Positions 24,366-34,883 of a DNA stretch of 58,616 bases are shown here, piece by piece. The translations under genes and the position numbers were made by a program. The stretch covers positions 1 to 58,616 of the forward strand of contig JAMQCK010000122.1 in NCBI GenBank assembly GCA_024196135.1. The letters run 5' to 3'. The notes under the pieces are model-generated. The model searched no databases, was not told the DNA's origin, and worked only from the letters and a program-made list of their open reading frames with translations. This DNA is from Pleurotus ostreatus/Saccharomyces cerevisiae fusant (taxonomy: Eukaryota; Opisthokonta). Position 1 is the stretch's first letter. The number at the start of each line of letters is the position of its first letter.

Positions 24366-25583
24366 ATGGTCGGCATTCTATCCTCGGTCGTCAAGTCCGT
24401 GAAGGGAGAGCGCAGCGCTAGGAAGCGCGCGGAGGAGCGCGAGGCCCGCCCGCCCGTGCAGCACCGCAAAAGCTGGATGCAGAGCCTGAACAATCTCGTG
24501 CGTTAGGCGCCGCTTCTCGCGTCCCGCAGTTTGCTGACCACCGCCCCTCAGAGCCAAGTCTTCCACGCCGACAACCAGCTCCACCCGCCCCCTACCGACG
24601 GCACCTCCAGCTCCCCGAAGCGCGGCCGCTTCCCCTCGTTTGCCTCGTTCAGCAGCAAGGGGGAGTCGGTTCGGTCCAGGGGCGATACATCGTCGCCTCC
24701 GGGCAAGGACAAGTCCCTCGCGGCCCGCGTCCGGCCCATTAGCGTCAGCCTCGGCTTCTCGGGGCACAAGCGCGGGAGCAGCAGCGCGACTGCGGGCAGC
24801 GGGCATGAGAGCTATACGCCCTCCCCCCTGCATGAGGGCGCCCCGCACCTCTCGCAGGCTCAAGCCTCCCCTATTCAGGCGTCGCCTTCGCCTTTAGTCG
24901 CTCCCTCCGTGTCCAACGGGACCGCGCACGACGAGAAACCCATCCGCCCGTCCACGGCTCCCGCCGGCGTGCGCAACGAGTCGCAGATGGAGACCTCGGC
25001 ACTTGCGGCGCGGATGAACAAGCTGCGCGGGATGGAGGAGGACACGGCGGCGCGGGTGTCGAATGCGTCTGCGGCGACCTCCCAGTCAACGGCGACGCCT
25101 GACCACCTATCCCGCCCCACCCCCCTCGACCGCACCCCGTCGTCGGACTCGGCGTCTGTGTACACGCAGTCAACGGCGCAGGACGACTACACGCCATCGG
25201 CTAGTACGCCTGGGTCGCCCGCGACGGTGACGCCGACGACTAGCGTCGGGCCCGCTCCGGCCCTGCCTCCCAAGACTCCGGCGAAGGCGGCGAGCCTCCG
25301 CGGCTTCGGGTCCGCTGCGAGGGGATATTTGTCCCCCAACGCGAAGCGCTCCATCGAGACTACGGCGAGTCACGCGCAAGTGCCGTCCAATGGCTCGCAG
25401 CCGCCGACGGTCAACTCGCAGCCTCCCACGCGCGACTTCCTGTCGATGTCGACGCAGGACTTCTTGTCGGCGCCCTCGACGGTGGGCAAGACGCGCGCGG
25501 CGACGCTCAATGGCGATCACGGCAAGGACTTTATCGCGGTCGACATTCCGATGGAGTCGCCGTTCGCGGGGTGGAAGTTCTAA
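24366..25583 (+). CDS. Ser/Thr/Pro-rich hypothetical protein
   Basis: Two exons, 24366-24497 and 24552-25583, separated by a 54-nt intron (GTGCGT...CCTCAG), give about 387 aa. The short first exon encodes a basic, possibly helical start (SVVKSVKGERSARKRAEE). The remainder is low-complexity Ser/Thr/Pro with SP/TP motifs, which could be phosphorylation sites. Near the C-terminus are the repeated LSMSTQDFLSAP words and an ordered-looking end (FIAVDIPMESPFAGWKF). No domain, signal peptide or membrane segment is seen. Splicing is well supported because the first exon would otherwise stop after two codons. Confidence 0.7.
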
Positions 25584-26805
25584 GGGTGCTGTTGCGTGAT
25601 ATGTCTTGTGGGTACTCGTCGGACCACCTATCGGATCGTGACGTCGACCTTCTTCCTCACCCGTCTCTCACCCGTCTCTCAGCCGTACCTCCTTCGTCCC
25701 CATTCCCCATTCTTCCCCACCTACACCTCACTACCTTCCCTCATCGAACACTCCTTCTCCTGTACACGATCGGACTCAGTGCTTCCTGTACCATATAGAT
25801 ATGCTTCATCAGGACTCTCATCTAGGACTTAGTTCGCTGTATTTACCTACCTACCTACCTTAGCCGACGTGACGTGCGTGCAGCCACCTGCCCCTTCTCC
25901 CACCCTCCGCTCCCCTCTCCGCATCTCAAACCCCACCAACCCTTCCTCTCAAACGAACTTTGCACCCCTTCATGCACCGCACGCCTTTCGTCTCGCACCT
26001 CACACTTTCCGCCCTGCACCTCACACCCTTCCTGCACTTCAGCCCTCACACCCCTTCACCCTCCATCCACACTCACACCCGCGGACCTCTCGCACCACGC
26101 CCCTTCGTGTGTATCATTGTCTCCACTCCCCGTCGCCTTCGTGTACGACTAGTATTTGCTGTTTCTTGCTATTATTCTCGTGTTCGCTTCGATTCCTCTT
26201 CTCGTGTTCTTTTCGTAGCCTCTTCTCGTGTTCGCGTCGTATCATCTTCCCGCAGTCGCATCGTAAACTCTTCTCGTATCCGCGCCGTATTTCTTGCTAT
26301 GCTATTCGGCTTTTTCTAATGCTGTCTGGCGTGAAGGCCTTCTCACACCGCAACGCAGGGTGTTGTCAGCGAAGGCCGCTCAGGATCTGCGTCGAAGCTA
26401 TTTCTTTGAGGTCCTTCGACGTTTTCGCTTGAGGCGTTCGGTGTCGTAATAAGGTTTATTGAGAAATGTTGGATCGAAGGCGTACATGTTTACTACCGAA
26501 AGGTAGTCTATATTCCTAGGTGAATGTCCGAGGTGCCTTTGACCATATGAGCTCATTGACGCCTGCAGTGTGCTCCTACAGCCCGGGATTTCGCAACACT
26601 ACTCAAACGAGAATACTTGCATGCGTCTACGCACCGTCGACGGGCATTGACAGCAAAACAGGTTTCCCGGGTGGATATTCGACACCAAAACCAAGGATGA
26701 AGTCCTTCCTTGTAGGCGTGGCGATGTTGTGCCTGCGAATGGGCAGGTCAGCTTCAGGATTCGATCAAGGTGCAAGACAAGCCAAAAAAAATGGGCCAGA
26801 TCAAC
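25584..26805. other. Intergenic region with pyrimidine-rich tracts
   Basis: Convergent 3' ends of the Ser/Thr-rich gene and the F-box gene. 25650-26110 is C/T-rich. At about 26170-26290 a TCTTCTCGT-type word recurs at irregular intervals of 15-20 bases. No gene is supported. Confidence 0.45.
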
Positions 26806-28974
26806 TCACGCTTCGCGAAGGTGCGTGTATAACACCGCCGACTCGAAAAACCGCGCCTGACAATGCGCGCAGAGCGAATCGCCGTTGGCAAACTTAACGT
26901 CGCACGCTCGCGCGTCTGCAATAGCGCGAGCCTCTGCCATCTGCTCTGGCCCGAGGATCTCAAAACGGCGGTCAGGCATGCCCAATTTCGTCTGTCTGAT
27001 GGTCAGAGGCAATTGAACATCGACGAGGGCGAGCACGCACCACGTAGCGCCACGGAAGCGCCCGCCGCTGCCCCGGCTTGTCGGCTTCCGGGTAGTAGTA
27101 CCACGCGTCCAGCTCGTCCATCTCCGGCGCCGTCGTCGTCCACGGGTCGAGTCCCGCCAGTTCGGCCATGCGCCGGACGATCCTCGCACACTCCGCACGC
27201 ACCGTGAGCTGCTTTGGGTCCCGGCCGCGCTGGGACGGGCGGACGTCGAGCGCGGGCGCGCAGAGGACGTGCGGGTAGCTGAAGAGCGCGCCCGTCCTGG
27301 GGTCCATGAACACCGTGGAGGCGAGGCGCAGCGTGGCGCGGGTCAGGCTGCCCGGCGCGAACTCCGCCGCCGCGCAGGGGTCGCTGAGGGCCCGCGAGTG
27401 GATGATCATGAGCAGGGCGTCCTCGCGCGCCGTGCGCCAGTCCTCGAAGAACGCGGGCGGCACCGCGGCGAGGGCGGCCTGCATGATGGCCGGCGTGGGC
27501 GTGGGCTGCTGGGGCGGTTGCGTTAGGAGGGCGCGGACGGAGGGCGCGGTCGCGATGTCCCCGACGGTGGGCACGGGCGCGCGGAACGGCAGCGAGCGGC
27601 GGAAGTCGGTGTACGTGTCGACGAGGACCTTGTGGCGCGCTGCGAGGCCCTTCGTCGCGTCCGACACGGTGCGGACGCGGTACAGCTTCCTGAGCTCCGC
27701 GACAGCGACGCCGCGCATCCTGTTCCAATCTGCATCGCAGCGGGGGAGAGATCAGCTACGTGTGCGCCAGTCGTGCTGCGCTGACTGACGTTTGCCGGAC
27801 AGTGGCTTCGTGGACTCGACTGCTTTGTTGCGCAGGTAGGACGCGTGTTGGAGTGCATCGGGACAAGTGGCGAGCTCTTTCTCGAATCCCAGAGCTTTCA
27901 GGCGAAGGATGACCCTAATCATATGGTCGTCGTGTCAATTGGACAAGTGCCAGGGCACGAAACCTACTCACTCCGCCTCTCGGGCCCTCCTCCATCTATC
28001 CCGCTCTGCGTCTTCCTCTCGCGAGTGTTCAGCTGCCACATTTGCGAAGCGGAGTGCGAGCTGCAATGCGTCAAATTGTATGTCAGCCGTGACGGCTGGC
28101 AGCAGCGTAGTACGCGACTCGCACCAAGTTGTTTTGCTGCTGCCGTTCATGCATTTCGTCTCTAGTCATTTGGCGTTTACTCGATCCTGTCGCCATGTCC
28201 ATCACCTCTCGCGCGAGCTGCGCGGCGCTTCTGACGCAGAATAATTCCTGCCTCCTGCCTGATTCATCCGGTCAGGGCCGTGATTGCATAAGAACGAGGG
28301 GGCAGCATACCTCTGTCGATTCTCTGTATGTAGGGAATGCATTTCACCATGTCTAGGCTGCCGAGAGGAAAGAAGTTTCTGAGGATGGGGTACGTCGGGA
28401 GGTCCTCGTATTCCACGAATCTGGCCAGACCGTGTAAGCGGCTGGTGTATAGCGATGTCCGCGACCGTGCTCACTGCGTTTTCTCGCATTTGGGACAGAG
28501 GCGCATGCGAGCGCTGAAGCATGCATCGACCTTGCGGCTGCTCCCGCAAAACTGCGTGTCGTGTCAGCGGCAGAGACGAGAGAACACGCATCGCGCTCGC
28601 CTGGCAGTTCGTGCCGTAGATAAGATACACCAGCCGGGGCTCGCTCATGCCCTTCGGAGGCGGCGGCAGGCCGGGCACGCGAGCCAGCGCGTTGCGCCAG
28701 AGGGCCCGGGCGGTAGCGCGGTCGAGGAGCATGCCGCGGAACGCCTTCGTGACCCTGGACATGCTGAGCAGGTCCTTGGGGGCAAGACGGGCGAGAATCT
28801 GAGGGTATGGAGATGAAGTGGGCGCTTGATTGGCAGGTATGCATAAATAAGAAGATGTACCTCGTAGATGATGTCCAACGGCATGCGAAGCAAGCGAGAC
28901 GCGCGCTTACGCGTCCGTCGAGCGCGCGGGCTCGACGGCTGCTCCGGGGTCGTACCCAAGTCCTGCACTGGCAT
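26806..28974 (-). CDS. F-box protein with internal zinc-ribbon-like Cys cluster
   Basis: Predicted substrate adaptor of an SCF ubiquitin ligase. The F-box is split by the first intron: MPLDIIYE then ILARLAPKDLLSMSRVTK. It is followed by ALWRNALARV and a Cys cluster, NCQFCG...LCPKCEKT, typical of basidiomycete F-box proteins. At least nine exons on the minus strand, including RDEMHERQQQNNL, LALRFANVAAEH and a large one ending WRYV that joins TKLGMPDRRFEILG. A second Cys pair, LCAHC, lies near the C-terminus (LYTHLREA). The pair NCQ/FCG needs a GC-AG intron (donor CAG/GCGAGC, about 28553-28601). ATG chosen at 28974, shortly before the F-box. The substrate is unknown. Middle exon boundaries are approximate. 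Confidence 0.7.
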
Positions 28975-31365
28975 GGCGCGGGTCGTGGTCGTGGTCGGAC
29001 GAGAGAACGGGAGGGTGCGTGCTGTCCGAGCACTGAGAAAGCCTAGCTAGCCCAGCGAGGCGATCCTCGGGGCGATGACCTGGTGATGGCTCGCGATGAG
29101 ATAGCGGCTGGGCTACACGTGTGTCTACGCGGCGGTATACTATATAGGCAAGGCGTGTGGGTCGGGCCCACGGCCCGGGATCCCTATTCCAGCGCTCCCC
29201 GCATCCGTGGGCTTGTATGTTCGACGAGCTCAGTGCGCAGCGCCCGCGCGCGTACGTACTTGAGCGGCGCCGCATCCTTGACGAGCTCCAATCGCGCTCG
29301 ACGCAGGCGACGGTTAGCAAACCACGTACTATATCAGCTTCGTCCGATGCATACTTGATTTACGCCGCGACGTTCGAGCATCGAACTCACCGCAGTCCGA
29401 CCCCAAATTCTGTGCATTCAGGGCGAAGGGCTCACGGGGAGGGAGGGGGAAAGGGTGTCGAGGACGAGCGTGCGTAAGAGCAATGTACGGTCAGAGAGAA
29501 TTCGCGCTATTGAAAGCAGCGAATTCGAACAGGAAGCCCAGTCAGTTGAACGGAACCAAAGTGTCCGGATCAAGTTGCACGGCGATAGCCGATTTGCGTA
29601 TGTTTGTGCAGAGGGACCCCATCACAGCGCATTGCAATCTGCCCTGCGCAACTTCAGGTCCTCGTTCCATCGAGCACGAGAAAGGTGACGTCCCGAAGTG
29701 GAAGGTACATAGCAAAGAAACGAAGGCAGTTCAGTCTGATTGCGAATGACACGGTTACAGACAGTATGCGACGACAAAAGGGAACTACGATCGATCATCG
29801 ACGGCTGGCATAGCTGAAGGAAGGGGTCAGTCAACGTGTCAACCGGTGTACAGGAAGAGGGCGAAAAGGGATAGGATCAGACATCCAAAGGAAGGTCATT
29901 GCGACCCGCACCGCGTCGACCCCCGCTTCCCGCCCAGCGCACCGGCGTCCACGGCTTTACACCACGAACACCGGCGGCCCACGCTGCACCGACGCGGATG
30001 GGTTCTGCGCGGCGACAGGGGGAGTATGGACGTTCCGCATTGGGGGAGTACTCCGTTCTCGGAGGACGCTAGAGTGGAAACTGCGAATGTTTGGTAGGGT
30101 TCATCATGGAAGGAGCCGGAGGGACCGACGGCGAGGAGAGCGGACGACTTACCAAAAGTAGGATGAGGGATAGTTGAAAGAAGAAGTGCGAGGTGGAAGA
30201 AGATATGATAAGGGAGGAGAAGGTAGGGGAAAGAGAAGGATACTACGATGCGATCGAGAAGAGAGATCTGAGGAATAAGTCAGTACAACGATCGAAGATA
30301 CGGCGATCATGGTGATTAGGTCAGACAAAATGGCACTGGCAAGTACACTGTGCGCCCCGTAGGACGCGGTGTCCGTTGCGAACGGACGGTCTCTGTTCCT
30401 CGGCATGGTCGTGTAGGACGGGGAAGAGAATAAAGTCATCATGTTGAGAAGAGGGAGCGAGGCTTACCTAGCAATGGCGAGAAGCGGTGGGTCGAGAGAG
30501 AAAAGGAGAGGAGCAGAGGAGAGAAGACAAAGAGGGGGGCGAAGAGGGAACGGAGAGGAAATGTGAGGGTCGGGAGCAAGACGCGTCTTTCTTCGATCGC
30601 GCCGCACGCTTTTTACGATCACGACGGAAGATGCCGGCGTATTCCCACGCTTGCGGGAAGTTTGTGGCGTAGTGTGGCGTTCCCGCTCGACGTCCGGATG
30701 TCCAAGGGGCCAGGCTGATGTTCTTCCTTTCCTTCATCTTTCTACAGAACCTGTATGCTGATACCATCTTGATCTCTGATGTTGACCTCTGAAAACCCTC
30801 AAGGTCTCTGAGCTGAACTCTGTACTCATAGGTCCTCTCGCTCTGACACTCGCAACGATGCGGCCGCAATAGCCTTCCCCTCCTCATCGCGTCCCCACCT
30901 GCATACAGCCCGCTCGTCGCGTGCAGAGGCGCCGTCTCTCCCGCACATGGAATCCCTACTGCGCGCCGCGACCGGGGTACGGCCCGTATACGACGCTGCC
31001 CACCGAAAATACTGACCGCACGCCCGCGCGTGAAGACGCTCCACCTCGCCGTCGCGACGAGTAGCCCCCCGAACGCTCCCCGTCCGCCTCCCTGGCAACA
31101 TCGCGCACAACGGGGTCTCGTCGCGCAATTGGCGCACGCATGAGGCGGCCCGCTCTGCGAAGATACATAAGGAGGGGCGGGATGGTGGACGATTTCCCAG
31201 ATCCGCTTCTTCTTCCGATTCCTTGACAGACTCGAGCTTCACGGCCAGTCCGCGTCGCTTCCTTCGCTTGCTCGCGCCCTTCGTTGCTCGTTTCTCCCTT
31301 CCTATCTCGTCCTTTCGCTCTAACCACCTTCACCTACGCACATCCACCCCTAAGCCGCCGCCACG
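28975..31365. other. Long intergenic region between divergent genes
   Basis: The F-box gene is transcribed leftward and the LPMO gene rightward from this 2.4-kb region. All open frames are short (140 codons at most), overlap on both strands and show no conserved motif. A TACATAAGG near 31163 could be a weak TATA for the LPMO gene. I see no tRNA or repeat array. Confidence 0.4.
29140..29147 (-). promoter_or_regulatory. TATA-like box upstream of the F-box gene
   Basis: The minus strand reads CTATATAGTATACC about 170 bases upstream of the ATG at 28974. The position and sequence fit a TATA element, but this is the only support. Confidence 0.35.
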
Positions 31366-32984
31366 ATGCTCCCCCTCGCCATCCTCGCCCTCCTCGCCCC
31401 GCTCGCGGCGGCGCACATGGAGATGACCGCGCCCCCGCCGCTGCGCTCAAAGCACAACGAGCACGCGGACCAGGCGCAGGTGGACTACTCGATGACGAGC
31501 CCGCTCGAGGCATCGGGGTCGAACTTCCCGTGCAAGGGGTACCTGAAGGACACGACCGGCAAGGACAGCGTCGCGTCCTGGCAGGCGGGGTCGAGCCAGC
31601 AGGTGACGTGAGTGCGACATTTCTACCTGGATGGCGCATATACTTGGACGGCGCATCTACTTGGATGGCGCATCTACTTGGATGGCGCATCTACTTGAAT
31701 GGCGCATCTACTTGAATGGCACATATACTTGGTGCTGACTCGCATCTCAGCCTCGAGGGCTCCGCGATCCACGAGGGCGGCTCCTGCCAGCTGTCCATCT
31801 CCGAGGACGAGGGCGCGACGTTCAAGGTCATCAAGTCCTTCATCGGCAACTGCCCCGCGAGCACGGGCCCCGTCACGCTCGACGTCGACATCCCGAAGGA
31901 CGCCAAGGACGGCGACGTCGTCTTCGCGTGGACGTGGAACAACCGCGTCGGGAATCGCGAGTTCTATATGAACTGGTGAGTGCTTAGATGATCTTTCCTT
32001 GTGTGCTCTTTCCTTGTGTGATCGTTCCTTGTGTGATCTTCCCTTGTGAAGACCGCCAGCTGACTCTCTCCCAGCGCCATCGTCACCATCGAGGGCGGCG
32101 GCGCCGGCCTCGCGTCCTACCCCGACATGTTCGTCGCCCAGCTCTCCGACATCAACTCCTGCACCGTCCCCGAGGGCGTCGACGTCGACTACCCCGCGCC
32201 CGGCGACCAGGTCGAGCGCGCGGATGGGGACGACGCGATCGGCGCGCCGGCGGGCGACTGCGGGGCTGCGGGTGGTAGTGGTGGTGGTAGCACGTCGGCG
32301 AGTGGGTTGGCGCCTGCGACGTCGGCGCCTGCTACATCGGCGACATCGGCGAGTGCGCCTGCGACATCGGCGAGCGCGCCTGCGACATCGGGCGGTGCTT
32401 CGGCGTCCGTCTCTGCGTCGGTGTCGGTGTCCGCGCCGGTTTCTGCGTCGACCTCCGCCCCCGCGACCTCTGCGCCTGACTCTGCTTCCGGTTCTGCCTC
32501 CGCTACCGAGTCCGCGCCCGCCTCTGGTTCGGCATCCGCCAGCGAGAGTGCACCCGCATCTGGCTCAGCGTCTGCCACTGAGTCCGCCTCTGCCTCCTCC
32601 TCTGTCCCCACCTCTGCCCCCGCTTCCGACTCATCTTCCGCGCCCACTTCTGCTACCGCATCCGGTTCATCTTCCGCGCCCACTTCTGCCCCCGCTTCCG
32701 GCTCAGCCACCTCCACTGGCTCGGCGTCCGGTACTGCTACTGGTTCCGCCACCTCCTCTGCCCCCGCCTCTTCATCGTCTACCGGCGGCGACGCCTGCAC
32801 CGAGGGCGCGATCCGCTGCGACTCCGCGAGCTCGTGGTCGCAGTGCGGGTCCGGGACGTGGCAGAGCGAGGGCGCGGTGCCCGGCGGGATGACGTGCAAG
32901 GACGGGGCGATCGTGCCCGCGGGGGCGCGGAGGCGGGCGGTGAGCGCGCATAAGAGGCATTGGGGGAGTCGGGGGCAGTTCTAG
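31366..32984 (+). CDS. Secreted AA11-type lytic polysaccharide monooxygenase with X278-like tail
   Basis: Predicted secreted copper enzyme for oxidative cleavage of polysaccharide; characterised AA11 enzymes act on chitin. Exons 31366-31607, 31751-31975 and 32075-32984 give about 458 aa. A signal peptide (LPLAILALLAPLAAA) ends just before HMEMT, so the mature protein starts with His, the first ligand of the copper histidine brace. The second His is in SAIHEGGSCQ and the axial Tyr in NREFYMNC; the Cys pattern (FPCKGY, GSCQ, GNCP, NSCT) fits the family. After about residue 250 comes a Ser/Ala/Thr/Pro-rich linker of about 150 residues, probably O-glycosylated, then a Cys-rich C-terminus (ACTEGAIRCD, WSQCGSGTW, MTCKDGAIV) resembling the X278 module that accompanies AA11 and GH18 enzymes. 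Both introns are filled with minisatellites. Confidence 0.8.
31632..31735 (+). repeat. 17-bp minisatellite filling LPMO intron 1
   Basis: About six tandem copies of ATGGCGCATCTACTTGG, varying by one or two bases, occupy most of the 143-nt intron (31608-31750). Confidence 0.85.
31988..32048 (+). repeat. 16-bp minisatellite in LPMO intron 2
   Basis: About four copies of GATCTTTCCTTGTGTG lie in the 99-nt intron 31976-32074. The unit is unrelated to that of intron 1. Confidence 0.8.
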
Positions 32985-33358
32985 GGTGCTCGGGCATCTT
33001 TGAGCACTCGTAGATGTAGAAGGAGGTTATTGGTTGTGGAGGAACCTGAAGCCTGACGAGATACGAAGAAAAGAGAAGCCCAGTAACGACACTGACAGCA
33101 AATCCGCCACTCGTTCGCTACCTATTTATTGCTACTTATTATCTATTGCATCCTGAGGATGTGCTTGCGCTGTGATCGACACTAATCATCTGTTCGGTGT
33201 GAACGCTCATGTCTGCCACTGAGCTCGCGAGGAATTTTGAAGCTGCGACAGAAACCTCAATTCTTGTCTTCACCATCACACTCGTGTGCTCTCTCCATCA
33301 CTTATGGACCTACAACTGCAGTAGCCCCTCCCCTTATGGGCGACCAAAATTCACATAG
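32985..33358. other. 3' flank of LPMO gene
   Basis: No gene. The sequence up to about 33355 is unrelated to the duplicated block that begins at about 33359. Confidence 0.4.
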
Positions 33359-33703
33359 GCTTCAATGGTACTAATGAATCTGACAGCACGCAGATCGCCT
33401 GCCTCATCATTGGCACGCGCAGCTCTGCCACTGGTGACGGCCAATTCTGTTATTTGTGACAGCGGTCACGCCCAATGTCATCGTACGTCTATGCTTACAT
33501 CCGGACCATTATCGCGCTTTTCTGACGATGTTCTTGCAGGGCATCTTCCCAACTGCGATCATCCTCATCGTAGCTACTTCGCGAACCCGGCGCGGGATAC
33601 ATCTAACGCCATCAGGTTCACGACCTATCCCAATTCTCTGACCAGCGTCGCGGATCCTGCGAGCGGGAGCAGGACGGAAGAACCAGTGACTGTGATCTTG
33701 TAG
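33359..33703 (+). pseudogene. Broken 3' fragment of a 7-TM protein gene
   Basis: This is a copy of the last two exons, including the intervening intron, of the gene at 38164-39489, in the opposite orientation. Identity begins abruptly at CTTCAATGGTACT. Relative to the intact gene it has a 1-nt deletion and stop near FCYL (about 33450) and two short deletions around 33580-33597, but retains the C-terminus (ADPASGSRTEEPVTVIL). Retention of the intron shows a DNA-level duplication, not retrocopying. The homology continues through the short spacer into the adjacent tRNA. Confidence 0.8.
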
Positions 33704-33762
33704 TGATCTTGTAATTACTTGCGTGTTTGTATTGGTAATGCTGTTTGCGCACAACCCCCATC

Positions 33763-33849
33763 GCCCGCCTAGCTCAATCGGATAGAGCGTCAGACTCTTA
33801 CTGACTAGGCGGAATCTGAAGGCTGCGAGTTCGACCCTCGCGGTGGGCT
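33763..33849 (+). tRNA. tRNA-Lys(CUU) with 13-nt intron
   Basis: Acceptor stem GCCCGCC pairs with GGTGGGC; D arm TAGCTCAATCGGATAGAGC; anticodon stem TCAGA/TCTGA with loop CTCTTA-A giving anticodon CTT; T arm GCGAGTTCGACCCTCGC. The intron (33801-33813) lies one base 3' of the anticodon, the usual place in nuclear tRNAs. The same gene recurs at 42978 and 51894. Confidence 0.9.
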
Positions 33850-34016
33850 ATCTCCTACGAGGATGCATTTTTTCCTCCACGGGCAAGCCCGTTTATGTCG
33901 ACCGGCATAAGTATGGGCATAATTTTTGAGCAAGAATATCCATGACCAGGATGGAAAATAAGCTCAGATCCTCAGGTTCCTGATGGAGTTCAGGTATGAC
34001 GCGGACTTACCATAAC

Positions 34017-34062
34017 ATGCAAGCAAGGTCGTTTGGGGGCGTAGCCGACGCTTCTCTAGTTT
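34017..34062 (+). repeat. Copy a of GCAAGCAAGG repeat
   Basis: Starts GCAAGCAAGGTCG, continues with GGGGCGTAGCCGACGCTTC and ends CTCTAG. It aligns to the inverted copy at 34222-34266. Confidence 0.5.
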
Positions 34063-34221
34063 CATAAGCCCTACGGAATATATAGCTTAAAGTTGTTGCA
34101 CTCGGTATCATTTGTATTCAGTCACACATATACTCAGTACTTTTCTGAGCGGCATAGTTGCGGTTGCCCGTAGCGGATGCAGATACACGCAGACGAAACA
34201 TTTTTTGTCACTAAGTATTTA

Positions 34222-34266
34222 GACTAGAGGAAGCCCCGGCTTCGCCGGCTGCATACCTTGCTTGCA
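34222..34266 (-). repeat. Copy b of GCAAGCAAGG repeat, inverted, with hairpin
   Basis: The minus strand reads GCAAGCAAGGTATGCAGCC, then GGCGAAGCCGGGGCTTC and CCTCTAG. GCCGGCGAAGCCGGG can fold into a tight stem-loop. Confidence 0.5.
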
Positions 34267-34429
34267 TCCCGCGCGTCTGGATCTTGCTACCCTTGACAGG
34301 ACTCACTGTGTGGTGGGTGACGGCGTATAGGGTTCGTGAACGAAAGTGTCTGCGTTGACCAGTGTTGTTTTTGGAATGTGCTTTGCACATGGCGTCATTT
34401 TTTATGGGGTCAATATGACATGGGAAAGA

Positions 34430-34485
34430 CCTTGCAAGCAAGCAAGGTGATGCGAGGGCATAGCGTTAGCGGCGTCGACTTCACC
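34430..34485 (+). repeat. Copy c of GCAAGCAAGG repeat, diverged
   Basis: Reads CCTTGCAAGCAAGCAAGGTG then GCGAGGGCATAGCGTTAGC. The head is well matched; the rest is diverged from copies a and b. Confidence 0.4.
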
Positions 34486-34883
34486 GCACGCTCCTCATGC
34501 TCAACTTGCCCACAATCCTCTTAACTGCACCCCTGCCCACAGCTTTCGAAAGACCGCGTCCATTGATTAATGCTTATACTACTGATAATTTACGTAGGCG
34601 GCACTACTGCTATCCGTTACCTAGAAGACGCTATTGCTATAAGTTAGTTAGGTTGTACTATTGTAATAAATAGCACCGCCTGCCTGCAGAGGGCGGTAGC
34701 CGGTCTACCGTAAGATCCATTGCCGAGGCGATATCCATAACCGAGTGAGACTGAGAAAAAACAGAGAAATACTTGCCTGAAAACATCGCGCTTCTGCGTC
34801 CATGCTGCATCAATCACCAACATCCCGTTAAATGCTCCAACTCGTGCTTCGCCATCGACGACCCCTCGTAGGCGCCCCCTTGG

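Larger units (their letters stand above)
33850..34883. other. AT-richer gene-free stretch with dispersed short repeats
   Basis: No coding region. It contains three copies of a GCAAGCAAGG-headed repeat (listed separately). Base composition is clearly lower in GC than the surroundings, suggesting insertion debris. Confidence 0.45.

Noticed and set aside
30468..31333. Minus-strand frames upstream of the LPMO gene
   Set aside because: Arg/Glu/Ser-rich frames in skewed sequence, overlapping the likely LPMO promoter, without conserved motifs.
33359..33703. Treating the 33.4-kb 7-TM fragment as a gene
   Set aside because: It lacks upstream exons and has a frameshift, a stop and deletions relative to the copy at 38-39 kb.
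33359..33849. Retrocopy origin of the 7-TM fragment
   Set aside because: The intron and the downstream spacer plus tRNA are included, so the duplication occurred at DNA level.
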